Below, piece after piece: positions 26,235-35,044 of a stretch of 64,000 bases of DNA (position 1 is the stretch's first letter; each line of letters starts with the position of its first letter). The position numbers and the translations under genes are program-made. This stretch comes from Acinetobacter sp. ANC 3813 (GTDB lineage Bacteria > Pseudomonadota > Gammaproteobacteria > Pseudomonadales > Moraxellaceae): assembly GCF_002135435.1 (NCBI RefSeq), contig NZ_NEGK01000009.1:1-64000 (forward strand), given 5' to 3'. Under the pieces are notes generated by a model. The model ran no database searches. It was given only the letters and a program-made list of their open reading frames with translations, and was not told the origin of the DNA.

Positions 26235-26295
26235 ATTTAGTATTACGTTTTTTGCTATCCGTAATACTTAAATCCTGCTTTTGATGTATCCATTC

Positions 26296-26330
26296 GGTGC
26301 GAATACAAAAAATGCGGATTAAAATGCACC
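26296..26330. promoter_or_regulatory. Candidate enhancer half-sites upstream of the third sigma-54 promoter
   Basis: GGTGC (26296-26300) and GCACC (26326-26330) form a widely spaced inverted pair with ATGCGG between them, 62-110 bases upstream of the promoter. They resemble the half-sites at 7882 and 16786. The bound protein is unknown. Confidence 0.35.
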
Positions 26331-26363
26331 AAAAGCTACACATCCGGAATTCATATACTAAAA

Positions 26364-26395
26364 AAAAAGATCCCAACTTTTGCAGGGATCTTTTT
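26364..26395 (-). terminator. Terminator of the LysR gene
   Basis: AAAAAGATCCC and GGGATCTTTTT flank a 10-base loop, about 65 bases past the LysR stop. It also insulates the guanidine promoter region. The stem has T runs on both strands. Confidence 0.8.
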
Positions 26396-26459
26396 CATAG
26401 AATTTTTTAAAGTGCAGTACATTTATATGAATGCCTAAACCCATATGTTATTTATGGGT

Positions 26460-27353
26460 TTATTTCACTAAAATCTCATGGAACATATGCCGCAGCCATT
26501 GATGGCTGGTTTTATGATGGCAGGACATGTGCCAATACTGTTTAACGCCATAGGTCGGGAATGCAATTGGCGCTTCAAAGATTTTTAAATTGCCCCGAGA
26601 AAGCAAGACTTCGCTTAAATAATAAGGCACTGTTGCAATTGCATCTGTATCTTGCACTACTAGCCCAACCCCCAAATAACTGGGCAAACGCATTAAAATA
26701 TCGCGCTTCAAATCTAAATTCAGCAGTTCATTTTCAATGTGGTAGTGCCCCATCCCTGCATCAATATCAATATGTGATTCACTCAGATATTGCTCTTTCG
26801 TGATCGTATCACCTGTTAAACGAGGATGATCTTTGGCTGCAATCACCACATAATACTGCTCAAAAAGTTTCTGCTGATAAAAGCCATTTTCTAAATGAGG
26901 CAAGAAACCCAAAGCCAAATCAATTTCACCATTGGCCATTTGATAGCTGGTTTCAGTGGTGATTGGACGGACATTTAAGCGCACATGCGGCGCATTGGCT
27001 TTTAAATATTGTGAAATTTTTGGCAGCAAGACCAAATGCGAAACATCGGTCATAGCCAGTGTAAACTGCTGATGCGACACAGCTTGGTCAAAATCAATAG
27101 TGAAATTATTGATGATTTCAACTTTGCTCAGCGCTTCGCTCACCAGCGGGAAAAGCTGTTTAGACAGCTCTGTCGGCACCATTTCATTGCCAATACGCAA
27201 GAACAGCGGATCATTATAATGCTGACGGATTTTATTTAGAATGTTGCTCACTGTCGGCTGGCTCATTTCTAGATGATCCGCCGCGAGAGATACGCTTTTA
27301 AATTTATAAACGTAAAAAAAGATACTGAGTAATTTACAGTCCAACTCAAACAC
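26460..27353 (-). CDS. LysR-type transcriptional regulator
   Basis: A 297-residue LysR protein. The HTH domain spans about 8-65 (SVSLAADHLEMSQPTVSNILNKIR), and the C-terminal effector domain contains IDLALGFLP near residue 150. It resembles the NodD/LinR-like branch that begins with an LL-x-x-F-x-x-V pattern. It is transcribed toward the guanidine operon promoter region but ends in its own terminator. Its target is unclear: it could act on an adjacent unit or elsewhere. A divergent HAD phosphatase gene begins 283 bases away. Confidence 0.8.
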   Translation of the reverse strand: MFELDCKLLSIFFYVYKFKSVSLAADHLEMSQPTVSNILNKIRQHYNDPLFLRIGNEMVPTELSKQLFPLVSEALSKVEIINNFTIDFDQAVSHQQFTLAMTDVSHLVLLPKISQYLKANAPHVRLNVRPITTETSYQMANGEIDLALGFLPHLENGFYQQKLFEQYYVVIAAKDHPRLTGDTITKEQYLSESHIDIDAGMGHYHIENELLNLDLKRDILMRLPSYLGVGLVVQDTDAIATVPYYLSEVLLSRGNLKIFEAPIAFPTYGVKQYWHMSCHHKTSHQWLRHMFHEILVK

Positions 27354-27635
27354 GAAGGTTTAATTCCTATTGTTCAATCATTAACAGCACATATTCCATT
27401 AAGTGCCAATACACATATGCTTCCAAGACCTAAATATTACTGCGAAAGGTCACAATTTTCTAGAGCAGTTATTCTAGATCGCAGTATTCACCTACTTTTT
27501 AAACACGAATAAGAATATAAAGGCACCGCTTGAGACTCAGCTTTTACAGATTAACAAAGCTTTTTGCCTGCGCCTAACTTTCTTTACAAGCTGCAGCACA
27601 GCATAATCAGCAGAACCAATATTGGACATTGATGC

Positions 27636-28346
27636 ATGCTTCGCAATAAAAAACTGGTTTGTTTTGATTTGGATGGAACCCTCATAGATTCAGTCGGTGT
27701 TTGGAACCAAGTCGATGCTCAACTGATTCAGGATTTATCTGGCCACACGATCAATTTGCAAAATATCCAAGCCCATCGGGATACCCAGCTGAAAAAATAT
27801 AAACATTGTGTTGATCCCTATCTAGAGTATTGTGGCTATCTAAAAGAAAGTTATGGGATTTCAAATTTAAGCAAAGAAGATATTAAAATACGGCGCTATG
27901 CCGTTTCACATTATTTTTTGGATCATGTAATTCAGCTGAAACCGCAAGCCGATCAATTTGTTCAAAAACTGGCGCAGCATGGCATTCAAACCGCCATTAC
28001 GACTACGACCAGTATCAATAATATTCAGCGTTATCAGCACAATAATGCCCATATTCATCAAAAACTGGATTTTAACCGTGACTTCAGCTTAATTTTAACG
28101 CGTGAAAATGTGCAAAATATTAAGCCGCACCCTGAAATTTATTTAAAAGCTATTGAGCATTTCAATGTTCAGCCAGAAGAATGCTTAATCATTGAAGATT
28201 CATTAATTGGTGTAGAGTCTGCCAATCAGGCAGGCATTGAAGTTGTCGCCATTTATGATCAATACTCTGAACATGAATTGGAACAAATTAAAGCAAAAGC
28301 TAATTTTTTTGCTAGAGATTTTTCAGAATTAATTGCCGCACTTTAA
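27636..28346 (+). CDS. HAD-superfamily hydrolase, beta-phosphoglucomutase/phosphatase-like
   Basis: A 236-residue HAD protein. Motif I is FDLDGTLIDS near residue 10 with the nucleophilic Asp, followed by a helical cap at about 20-90. Motif II is ITTTTSINN near residue 121, and motifs III-IV are IKPHPEIY and LIIEDSLIGVESA near 185. This is the architecture of subfamily IA phosphatases with a C1 cap, acting on small phosphorylated metabolites. The substrate is unknown. It is a single gene, followed by a shared terminator. Confidence 0.8.
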   Translation: MLRNKKLVCFDLDGTLIDSVGVWNQVDAQLIQDLSGHTINLQNIQAHRDTQLKKYKHCVDPYLEYCGYLKESYGISNLSKEDIKIRRYAVSHYFLDHVIQLKPQADQFVQKLAQHGIQTAITTTTSINNIQRYQHNNAHIHQKLDFNRDFSLILTRENVQNIKPHPEIYLKAIEHFNVQPEECLIIEDSLIGVESANQAGIEVVAIYDQYSEHELEQIKAKANFFARDFSELIAAL

Positions 28347-28382
28347 TATTTCCCCCCATAAACTTTTGTTTAAATAGATTGA

Positions 28383-28411
28383 AAAAAAGCCCGAATCAAT
28401 CGGGCTTTTTT
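28383..28411. terminator. Bidirectional terminator between HAD and CoA-transferase genes
   Basis: AAAAAAGCCCGA and its complement flank an ATCAA loop, giving T runs on both strands between convergent genes. Confidence 0.9.
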
Positions 28412-28415
28412 AGAT

Positions 28416-29912
28416 TTAAGCAGTTTTCATACTGCCCGTTTCTTCAAATTTTGCATGCCAGGATAGTGCTTCCGCCAATATATGCGGTGTTTGTCCACCA
28501 CGTTCACAGGCACGTTCAAAATAACTCAGCAATGCTTCACGGTATTCTGGATGCGCGCAGATTTCAATGACTTTACGCGCACGCTCACGCGGTGACAAGC
28601 CGCGCAAATCGGCAAGGCCTTGCTCTGTTACCAGCACATCCACATCATGATCAGTATGATCCGTATGGCTGACCATTGGAACAACAGACGAAATTGCACC
28701 GCCCTTAGCCATAGATTTGGTCACAAAAATCGCAATATGCGCATGACGGGTAAAATCACCTGAACCGCCAATACCGTTCATCATTTTAGTACCCGTCACG
28801 TGTGTCGAATTTACGTTCCCGTAAATATCAAACTCAAGTGCAGTGTTAATGGCAATAATTCCTAAACGGCGGATGATTTCAGGGTTATTGGAAAGTTCCT
28901 GCGGTCGCAGCATGATCTTGTCTTTGTAGCGATCAAAGTTTTTCATCACATGAGCCGAACAAGACTCAGATAAAGTCATTGAACAGCCTGAAGCAAATTT
29001 CATTTTTCCTGAATCAATCAGCTGAAAGGTACAGTCTTGCAGCACTTCTGAATACATTTCCAAATCATGAAAATTTGAATGTTCAAATCCAGCAAATACA
29101 GCGTTGGCAATTGAACCGACACCAGACTGCAAAGGCCCTAGATTTTCAGGCAGGCGCCCTGCTGCCACTTCGCCTTCGAAGAAGTCAATCAAATGCTGTG
29201 CGATTGCCAAGGTTTCTGCATCCGGCTCATCCATGCCAAATGAAGTGTCCGGCAAATCATTTAAAACAATTGCAGAAATTTTTTCAGGGCTGACATTTAT
29301 ACCTATTGTACCTATACGGTCACTCGCTTGCGTCAGTGGAATTGGCCCGCGGTTCGGACGCGCTTTAGGTACATAAATATCATGTACGCCCTCTAAAATA
29401 GGATTGATGGTGTTATCAATCTCGATAATGACATGATCCGCCATTTCTATGAAATTGGCAGAGTTGCCGCATGAACCTGTTGGAATAATCTGTCCATCTT
29501 CTGTAATGGCTGTGGCTGCAATGACCGCAACATTGATCCGCGGCAAATTTTGATGGCGAATATTGTCGGCCATTTCAGACAAATGCTGATCGATATACAT
29601 CACTTCGCCAGCATTAATCGCTTTACGCAAACCAGGGTCTGCCTGATAAGGATAACGACGCTGAATTGCATGTGCATCGTTTAAACGCCCGTCAATGCGG
29701 TTGCCCAAACTCGCGCCTGTAGCCAGTGTAATTTTCAAAGGATGCTTTTCTGCATAATCAGCCAGCGCCAGCGGTACTGTTTTTGCTTCGCCTGCACCGC
29801 CAAAACCGCTTAAACCAACAACAGAACCGTCTTTAATTAATTGAATCGCTTCTAATGGCGACATGACTTTATCGCGTAGGGAGACTAAGCGAATACGTTC
29901 TAAACCGTTCAT
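28416..29912 (-). CDS. Acetyl-CoA hydrolase/succinyl-CoA:acetate CoA-transferase family protein
   Basis: A 498-residue class I CoA-transferase. FGGAGEAKTVP lies near residue 37, SGVGSIANAV near 265 and MYSEVLQD near 290, where the catalytic Glu of AarC-like enzymes sits. The GIGGSGDFTRHAH motif lies near 385. The family transfers CoA between succinyl-CoA and acetate or propionate. It is third in a minus-strand run after an acyl-CoA dehydrogenase and a thiolase, separated from the thiolase by about 115 bases. I infer a role in balancing acetyl-CoA and acetate during acyl-CoA oxidation. The exact acceptor is not determinable from sequence. Confidence 0.85.
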   Translation of the reverse strand: MNGLERIRLVSLRDKVMSPLEAIQLIKDGSVVGLSGFGGAGEAKTVPLALADYAEKHPLKITLATGASLGNRIDGRLNDAHAIQRRYPYQADPGLRKAINAGEVMYIDQHLSEMADNIRHQNLPRINVAVIAATAITEDGQIIPTGSCGNSANFIEMADHVIIEIDNTINPILEGVHDIYVPKARPNRGPIPLTQASDRIGTIGINVSPEKISAIVLNDLPDTSFGMDEPDAETLAIAQHLIDFFEGEVAAGRLPENLGPLQSGVGSIANAVFAGFEHSNFHDLEMYSEVLQDCTFQLIDSGKMKFASGCSMTLSESCSAHVMKNFDRYKDKIMLRPQELSNNPEIIRRLGIIAINTALEFDIYGNVNSTHVTGTKMMNGIGGSGDFTRHAHIAIFVTKSMAKGGAISSVVPMVSHTDHTDHDVDVLVTEQGLADLRGLSPRERARKVIEICAHPEYREALLSYFERACERGGQTPHILAEALSWHAKFEETGSMKTA

Positions 29913-30026
29913 AACAAAAATCTCAAAAATAAATATCTCAAAATAAACATCAATATATTTCCTCCATCCCAGCGTGCTGAAATGGAGCCAGTTATTGCTT
30001 ATCTAAAAATTAAAATTGAGTTTGAA

Positions 30027-31196
30027 TTAGACTAATTCAACTGCAATTGCGGTCGCTTCTCCGCCGCCAATGCACAGCGCTGCTATGCCTTTTTTGCCGC
30101 CAGTGCGTTTTAAGGCATGAATCAATGTCACAATAATGCGCGAACCTGATGAGCCTAAAGGATGTCCCAGTGAACAAGCGCCGCCATTGATGTTCACTTT
30201 CGCTTCATCCAGATTAAAACCGTCAATTGCCAGCATTGTCACCATCGCGAAAGCTTCATTGACTTCCCAAAGATCGACGTCTTTTGCATCCCAGCCTGCT
30301 TTTTTCAATACTTTGTCAATTGCGCCGACAGGAGCAATGGTAAATTCTGAAGGATGCTGTGAGTTCGAGGCATAAGCCACGATATTTGCCAAAGGCTTCA
30401 AGCCGCGTGCAGTGGCTGTTTCTTCAGATGTAATCACTAAAGCAGATGCACCGTCTGAAATTGAGCTGGCATTGGCTGCAGTAATGGTGCCGTCTTTTTT
30501 AAATGCTGGACGCAAAGTTGGAATTTTTTCGGGTTTGGCACTTAATGGCTGTTCATCAGTATCTACAATGACATCGCCTTTGCGGGTTTTGACATTGACT
30601 GGAACGATTTCGTCTTTAAAAAAACCGCCCTGAATAGCTGCAACCGCCTTATTTAAAGAATTGATTGCAAATGCATCTTGCTGTTCACGGGTGTAGCCTT
30701 TTTTATCCGCCATTTCCTGCGCAAGAATACCCATAGACAGACCAGTTTCTGCATCTTCCAAGCCTTCTTGGAACATGTGATCTGTAATTTTCCCATGCCC
30801 CATTCGGTAGCCAGAACGTGCTTTATCCAGCAAATACGGCGCATTAGACATAGACTCCATACCGCCGGCTACAACAATTTCTGCAGAGCCAGCTTTCACG
30901 GTATCTGCCGCCTGCATTACAGCTTTCATACCAGAGCCGCAAATTTTATTAATTGTGGTCGCACCTGTGGTATCTGGCAAACCTGCCTGACGCATGGCTT
31001 GACGTGCAGGCCCCTGCTTTAAGCCAGCAGGCAATACGCAGCCAAAAATAACTTCATCAATATCTGCAGGCGCTAAACCAGCACGCTCTACTGCAGCTTT
31101 AATTGCGGCAGCACCTAAATCTGGCGCTGTACAAGAAGAAAATGCGCCCTGAAATCCGCCCATTGCTGTACGAACTGCATCTACAATCACAATCAT
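30027..31196 (-). CDS. Acetyl-CoA C-acetyltransferase (thiolase)
   Basis: A 389-residue thiolase of the normal size. The nucleophilic Cys is in NKICGSGMKAV near residue 87, the His in GGACSLGHPLGSSG near 345, and the second Cys in ALCIGGGEATA near 375. This is the AtoB/PhaA-type acetoacetyl-CoA thiolase pattern. It forms or cleaves acetoacetyl-CoA in the cytoplasm. It lies between an acyl-CoA dehydrogenase and a CoA-transferase gene, all on the minus strand and facing a TetR regulator, suggesting one fatty-acid or short-chain acyl-CoA catabolic unit. Confidence 0.88.
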   Translation of the reverse strand: MIVIVDAVRTAMGGFQGAFSSCTAPDLGAAAIKAAVERAGLAPADIDEVIFGCVLPAGLKQGPARQAMRQAGLPDTTGATTINKICGSGMKAVMQAADTVKAGSAEIVVAGGMESMSNAPYLLDKARSGYRMGHGKITDHMFQEGLEDAETGLSMGILAQEMADKKGYTREQQDAFAINSLNKAVAAIQGGFFKDEIVPVNVKTRKGDVIVDTDEQPLSAKPEKIPTLRPAFKKDGTITAANASSISDGASALVITSEETATARGLKPLANIVAYASNSQHPSEFTIAPVGAIDKVLKKAGWDAKDVDLWEVNEAFAMVTMLAIDGFNLDEAKVNINGGACSLGHPLGSSGSRIIVTLIHALKRTGGKKGIAALCIGGGEATAIAVELV

Positions 31197-31229
31197 TTTT
31201 TTTCCATCCTATTTGGTACATGATGTTTG

Positions 31230-31257
31230 CCTCAAGAAGCATAAGCACTTCTTGAGG
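31230..31257 (-). other. Intercistronic hairpin between acyl-CoA dehydrogenase and thiolase genes
   Basis: CCTCAAGAAG and CTTCTTGAGG pair perfectly over an 8-base loop. There is no U run on the minus strand, so it may stabilise or process the message rather than terminate it. Confidence 0.5.
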
Positions 31258-31293
31258 GTTTTCCATTAATTTTTTGGAACCTTTGCTCTAAAC

Positions 31294-33072
31294 TCAAGCT
31301 TGAGCGGTGAAATATTCTTCCGGCAGCTGCATAATCAATTCAGCACCCGCTTGAATACGCTGTGCACGTGCAGCTAAGTCTGGAAGCACCTTGGCAACAT
31401 AGTATTCTGCCAAGACCAATTTGTTTTGATAGAACGGTTCTGGTTTTGCCGCCGCTGCTTGGCTAATGCGCGCGAACATATAGACAAAGCTCAATAAGCC
31501 CACTGCATGCAAATAGTCCACAGCAACTGAATTGCTGAAATCTGGCGCTGTTTTAGATTGCTCGACAATGTACTGCGTTAAAGATTCTAATTCTGCACAA
31601 GACTGAAGCGTGGCTACTTTCACTTTAGAATCTGCCATTGATGCTCCAAAATCACGAATTTCCGCAATATATTCCGCAATAAATGCGCCGCTGCATTTCG
31701 TGGTTTTGCGGCCTATCAAGTCAATCGCCTGAACGCCGTTGGTGCCTTCGTAAATCTGGGAAATGCGTAAGTCACGGATGCACTGCTCCATACCCCATTC
31801 ACGAATATAACCATGACCGCCAAAACACATTTGCGCTTCTAAAGCAGAATCCAGTGCTTTATCCGTTAAATACGCTTTAGCAATGGGCGTTAATAAAGCA
31901 ACGCGGTCATTGGCTTTACGTACAGCATCTTCATCTGTAGAAAATTTGGTAATGTCCAGCTGCTGACCCACATAGACTGCAAATGCACGTGATGCTTCAT
32001 TATTCGCACGGATATTCAGCAGCATACGGCGTACATCACCATGTACTAAAATAGAGTCCGCTGGTTTTTCAAGTGATTGAGCACCTGTTGCAGCGCGACC
32101 CTGTAAACGATCAGTCGCATATTGCGCAGCGTTTTGATAAGCAAATTCTGCCGCGCCAATACCTTGAATACCCATAGACAGACGTTCATAGTTCATCATG
32201 ACAAACATGGCCGCTAAGCCTTCGTTTTCTTTACCCACGATGTAGCCTTTCGCGCCGTCAAAATTCATTACACAGGTTGCTGAACCTTTAATGCCCATCT
32301 TGTGTTCAATTGAACCCGCAGATACTGCATTGCGTTCGCCTACAGAACCATCTGCATTTACATGAAATTTAGGCACGATAAACAGAGAAATTCCGCGTGA
32401 ACCTGCGGGTGCATTTGGTGTTTTTGCTAAAACCAAATGAATAATATTTTCACAAAGATCATGCTCACCGCTGGTGATAAAAATTTTAGTTCCAGTGATG
32501 TTGAATGAGCCATCTTCATTAGGTTCTGCTTTCGTTTTAATCAGGCCTAAATCAGTGCCTGAATGCGGTTCAGTTAAGCACATTGTGCCTGACCATTCAC
32601 CTGTATAAAATTTTGGCAAATAGGTTTCTTTTTGCTCTTGTGAAGCGCGGTCATTAATGGCCATACCCGCGCCAACAGTCAATAATGGATAAAGCATAAA
32701 TGATGGATTGGCACTCCAAATCATTTCATCCGCTAAAACGGTCAGCATTTTTGGCATGCCTTGACCGCCAAACTCTTCAGACGCGCCTAAGCCCACCCAG
32801 CCGCCTTCAGCAAATTGTTTAAATGCCGCTTTAAAGCCTGCAGGAGTTTTAACTTCGCCATTTTTCAATTCTGCACCGCCAGCTTCATCTGCACTGCGGT
32901 TCAAATCTAAAATGACATTTTTAGAAAATTTCGCCATTTCTTCTAAAATGGCATTTGCAGTTGCCATATCCAGATGCGCTAGATTTTCATTGGCCTGCCA
33001 GAATTCATCAGCCTTAAACACATCATTTAGAATAAAGTCCATGTCTTTGAGCGGCGCGTTGTAAATTGGCAT
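31294..33072 (-). CDS. Large acyl-CoA dehydrogenase with C-terminal extension (FadE/DmdC type)
   Basis: A 592-residue acyl-CoA dehydrogenase. MCLTEPHSGTDLGLIKT near residue 164 is the flavin-binding signature. MNYERLSMGIQGIGAAEFAYQNA and YIREWGMEQCIRDLRISQIYEGTNGVQ-like segments follow, with the catalytic Glu in IYEGTN. The C-terminal about 130-residue extension and a short N-terminal domain place it in the longer group that includes DmdC. It is the first gene of the unit with thiolase and CoA-transferase. Substrate chain length cannot be read from the sequence. Confidence 0.85.
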   Translation of the reverse strand: MPIYNAPLKDMDFILNDVFKADEFWQANENLAHLDMATANAILEEMAKFSKNVILDLNRSADEAGGAELKNGEVKTPAGFKAAFKQFAEGGWVGLGASEEFGGQGMPKMLTVLADEMIWSANPSFMLYPLLTVGAGMAINDRASQEQKETYLPKFYTGEWSGTMCLTEPHSGTDLGLIKTKAEPNEDGSFNITGTKIFITSGEHDLCENIIHLVLAKTPNAPAGSRGISLFIVPKFHVNADGSVGERNAVSAGSIEHKMGIKGSATCVMNFDGAKGYIVGKENEGLAAMFVMMNYERLSMGIQGIGAAEFAYQNAAQYATDRLQGRAATGAQSLEKPADSILVHGDVRRMLLNIRANNEASRAFAVYVGQQLDITKFSTDEDAVRKANDRVALLTPIAKAYLTDKALDSALEAQMCFGGHGYIREWGMEQCIRDLRISQIYEGTNGVQAIDLIGRKTTKCSGAFIAEYIAEIRDFGASMADSKVKVATLQSCAELESLTQYIVEQSKTAPDFSNSVAVDYLHAVGLLSFVYMFARISQAAAAKPEPFYQNKLVLAEYYVAKVLPDLAARAQRIQAGAELIMQLPEEYFTAQA

Positions 33073-33656
33073 AGTTGCTTCCCTTATACATTAAATGCTG
33101 GCATGAATTCCGGCATTTTCTACAGATAAAAGTGTCCTAAGCGGGATCAGCATTGTGATTCCGACTGAGTCATGAATGTGAAATTTTGTGTTTAGTTTCA
33201 GCTTAATTAATTTACTGAAACTGAAGCAGCGGCTTAGGCTGCCTTCTTTAAGATTTAAACTGCGTTCGTGCAGATAAAAACTGAATAAAGCGGATTAAGC
33301 TCATAAATTGATCATGTATAAAACCGTACATATAAAACCTAAAACAAATACTAAAAGAACCTATGTTTAGAACCTTATTTTTAAGGTTTCTTAAACTTAA
33401 CTGCTGTTTTTGTGCGCATTGACAATAGAATAAAAAATTAAAAAAAGGAATTTTATTTGCTTGAAATGACCTCTAGGGTTCACTTTTCTTGACTTTGTCT
33501 GACAATTAATTAAAAAGGGTAAAAATCTATTATTCATTGAATGTTTATTTTTAAAACAATTTTGAGCACTTTGCTCGACCTTAGTGCTATTTTAGATGAC
33601 ACAAAAAAGCCGTAATCTAAAATTACGTTCTCCATAGATGTGCTTGGAACAATTAA
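33073..33656. promoter_or_regulatory. Divergent control region between the acyl-CoA dehydrogenase and TetR genes
   Basis: These 584 bases hold no convincing gene. The clearest structure is an imperfect 32-base palindrome at 33365-33396, with arms around GAACCTTA and TAAGGTTTC separated by T-rich sequence. It could be a TetR operator. The rest is AT-rich and unassigned. Confidence 0.4.
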
Positions 33657-34265
33657 ATGACTACAGTGCGCCAACAAAATTTTCTAGTCCGCAAAGAGAA
33701 AATTTTAGCGATGGCAGAAACGTTATTGCTTGATAATCATCAAGATATTACTTTAAGCGAATTGGCGAGTGAGCTGGATATCGCCAAAGGCACTATTTAT
33801 AAGCATTTTAAAAGCAAGAATCAGCTGTATTTAGAACTGATTATTTTAAATGAAAAGCGCTTGCTGGACATTTCAAAAAATTATAACCACGATATAAAAA
33901 CCTATGTTTCGCAGTACATGCTCTACAACATGCTGAACTCTAACCGGACGATTTTACTGCATGTCATTGAAGAGCGCTTAACCAATAATGAGCGTAAACT
34001 CAAGGACTTGTTTGAAGAATTGTATTCGGTCCGTGAACAGCGGATTTTAGAAATTAAAGATTTGTTCGCAGATTACTTAAAAGCATCAAACAGCATTATG
34101 TCCATCCGCGATTATCTGTCCTATATTTGGACGGTAACCTATGGCGCATCGTTATTGCTCAACTCTACACATTACCAAAAATCAATTGGTTCACGTGAAC
34201 GCCTGATTAAACTTTATGTCAACCAAGCGCTGATGACACCTGATAAAATTTCAACACATAATTGA
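33657..34265 (+). CDS. TetR-family regulator of the acyl-CoA unit
   Basis: A 202-residue TetR protein. The N-terminal HTH spans about 10-60 (ITLSELASELDIAKGTIYKHFKSKNQLYLELI), followed by a helical ligand-binding domain without further known motifs. It is divergent from the acyl-CoA dehydrogenase operon, the usual arrangement for a TetR repressor and its target, so an acyl-CoA or fatty acid ligand is plausible. A bidirectional terminator follows. Confidence 0.83.
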   Translation: MTTVRQQNFLVRKEKILAMAETLLLDNHQDITLSELASELDIAKGTIYKHFKSKNQLYLELIILNEKRLLDISKNYNHDIKTYVSQYMLYNMLNSNRTILLHVIEERLTNNERKLKDLFEELYSVREQRILEIKDLFADYLKASNSIMSIRDYLSYIWTVTYGASLLLNSTHYQKSIGSRERLIKLYVNQALMTPDKISTHN

Positions 34266-34298
34266 TTTTGTTCAGATATAGCCTGTCATATGCCACAT

Positions 34299-34329
34299 AA
34301 AAAAAGCCTGAATTATGTCAGGCTTTTTT
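34299..34329. terminator. Bidirectional terminator between TetR and copper genes
   Basis: A-run plus GCCTGA pairs with TCAGGC plus T-run over a 6-base loop, between convergent genes ending at 34265 and 34347. Confidence 0.9.
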
Positions 34330-34346
34330 ATAAATCCAGAGCTTGA

Positions 34347-34541
34347 TTAAAGCTGAATAGCCGGAAAGCCATCATCAGCCAAGGCATCTAAGATTTTTTG
34401 CTGATCCGCAGCAGTCTCAACACTGACTAATTTCGCCGCAACATCAATATCCACTTTGGCATTTGGATCTACATCTTTAATGGTCGCTGTTACACTGCGT
34501 GCACAGCCGCCGCAAGTCATAGCATCTATACTTAATTTCAT
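34347..34541 (-). CDS. copZ: Copper chaperone (CopZ-like HMA protein)
   Basis: A 64-residue single heavy-metal-associated domain with the metal-binding MTCGGC at residues 8-13, the complete size of a CopZ/CopP chaperone. It would carry Cu(I) in the cytoplasm and hand it to CopA. It has its own MerR-type promoter at 34573-34603 with the same 19-base spacer as the copA promoter. Both are therefore likely CueR targets although transcribed separately. Confidence 0.88.
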   Translation of the reverse strand: MKLSIDAMTCGGCARSVTATIKDVDPNAKVDIDVAAKLVSVETAADQQKILDALADDGFPAIQL

Positions 34542-34572
34542 TGGATCTTTCCTTCTATTTCACCATAAACCA

Positions 34573-34603
34573 ACTATAAAGCTTCCCATAAGGTGAAGGT
34601 CAA
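34573..34603 (-). promoter_or_regulatory. CueR-type promoter of copZ
   Basis: TTGACC and TATAGT are separated by 19 bases rather than 17, the over-long spacer of MerR-family activation. The spacer holds the dyad ACCTTCACC ... GGGAAG. Confidence 0.8.
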
Positions 34604-34626
34604 GCGTCTTCGTTCTAGGTTTTATA

Positions 34627-35043
34627 CTAATTGCCTTTTGAATGTTCAGGTGCTGTACCCAATTCAATCTGATTCAAGATTTCGCATTCAGCCTGCTGAT
34701 TGCCAGCGCAGCAATCTACGGACTGCTGCAGTGCGCTGACCATCGCCTGCAAGTCAGCAATTTTCTGATTCAGGGCATCGATATGCTTCTGCGTCAGCTG
34801 TTTCACTTCTGCACTTTGACGGTCTTGATTGTTCCTCAAATCCAGTAACTCTTTCATTTGCTCAGTAGAAAAACCAAGTTCACGTGAATGCTGAATAAAC
34901 TTCAATGTTTTAAGATCTTCTTCACTGTACATGCGGTAGCCAGCATCTGTGCGCTTAGATGCAGGCAACAAGCCAATCTCTTCATAATAGCGGATCATTT
35001 TTGCTGAAATACCCGATTGCTTTGCCGCCTGCCCTATATTCAT
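34627..35043 (-). CDS. cueR: Cu(I)-responsive MerR regulator
   Basis: A 138-residue MerR protein. The N-terminal winged HTH (MNIGQAAKQSGISAKMIRYYEEIGLL) is followed by the long dimerisation helix. The C-terminal metal loop is CAGNQQAEC with seven residues between the two Cys, the spacing of the CueR copper site. It starts one base after the copA stop, so it is cotranscribed with copA. It should activate copA and copZ through their 19-base-spacer promoters. Confidence 0.9.
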   Translation of the reverse strand: MNIGQAAKQSGISAKMIRYYEEIGLLPASKRTDAGYRMYSEEDLKTLKFIQHSRELGFSTEQMKELLDLRNNQDRQSAEVKQLTQKHIDALNQKIADLQAMVSALQQSVDCCAGNQQAECEILNQIELGTAPEHSKGN

Positions 35044-35044
35044 C

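Noticed and set aside
26191..26376. 61-codon frame upstream of the deiminase genes on the minus strand
   Set aside because: It spans the sigma-54 promoter and enters the guanidine-I aptamer; both signals explain the sequence better than a gene.
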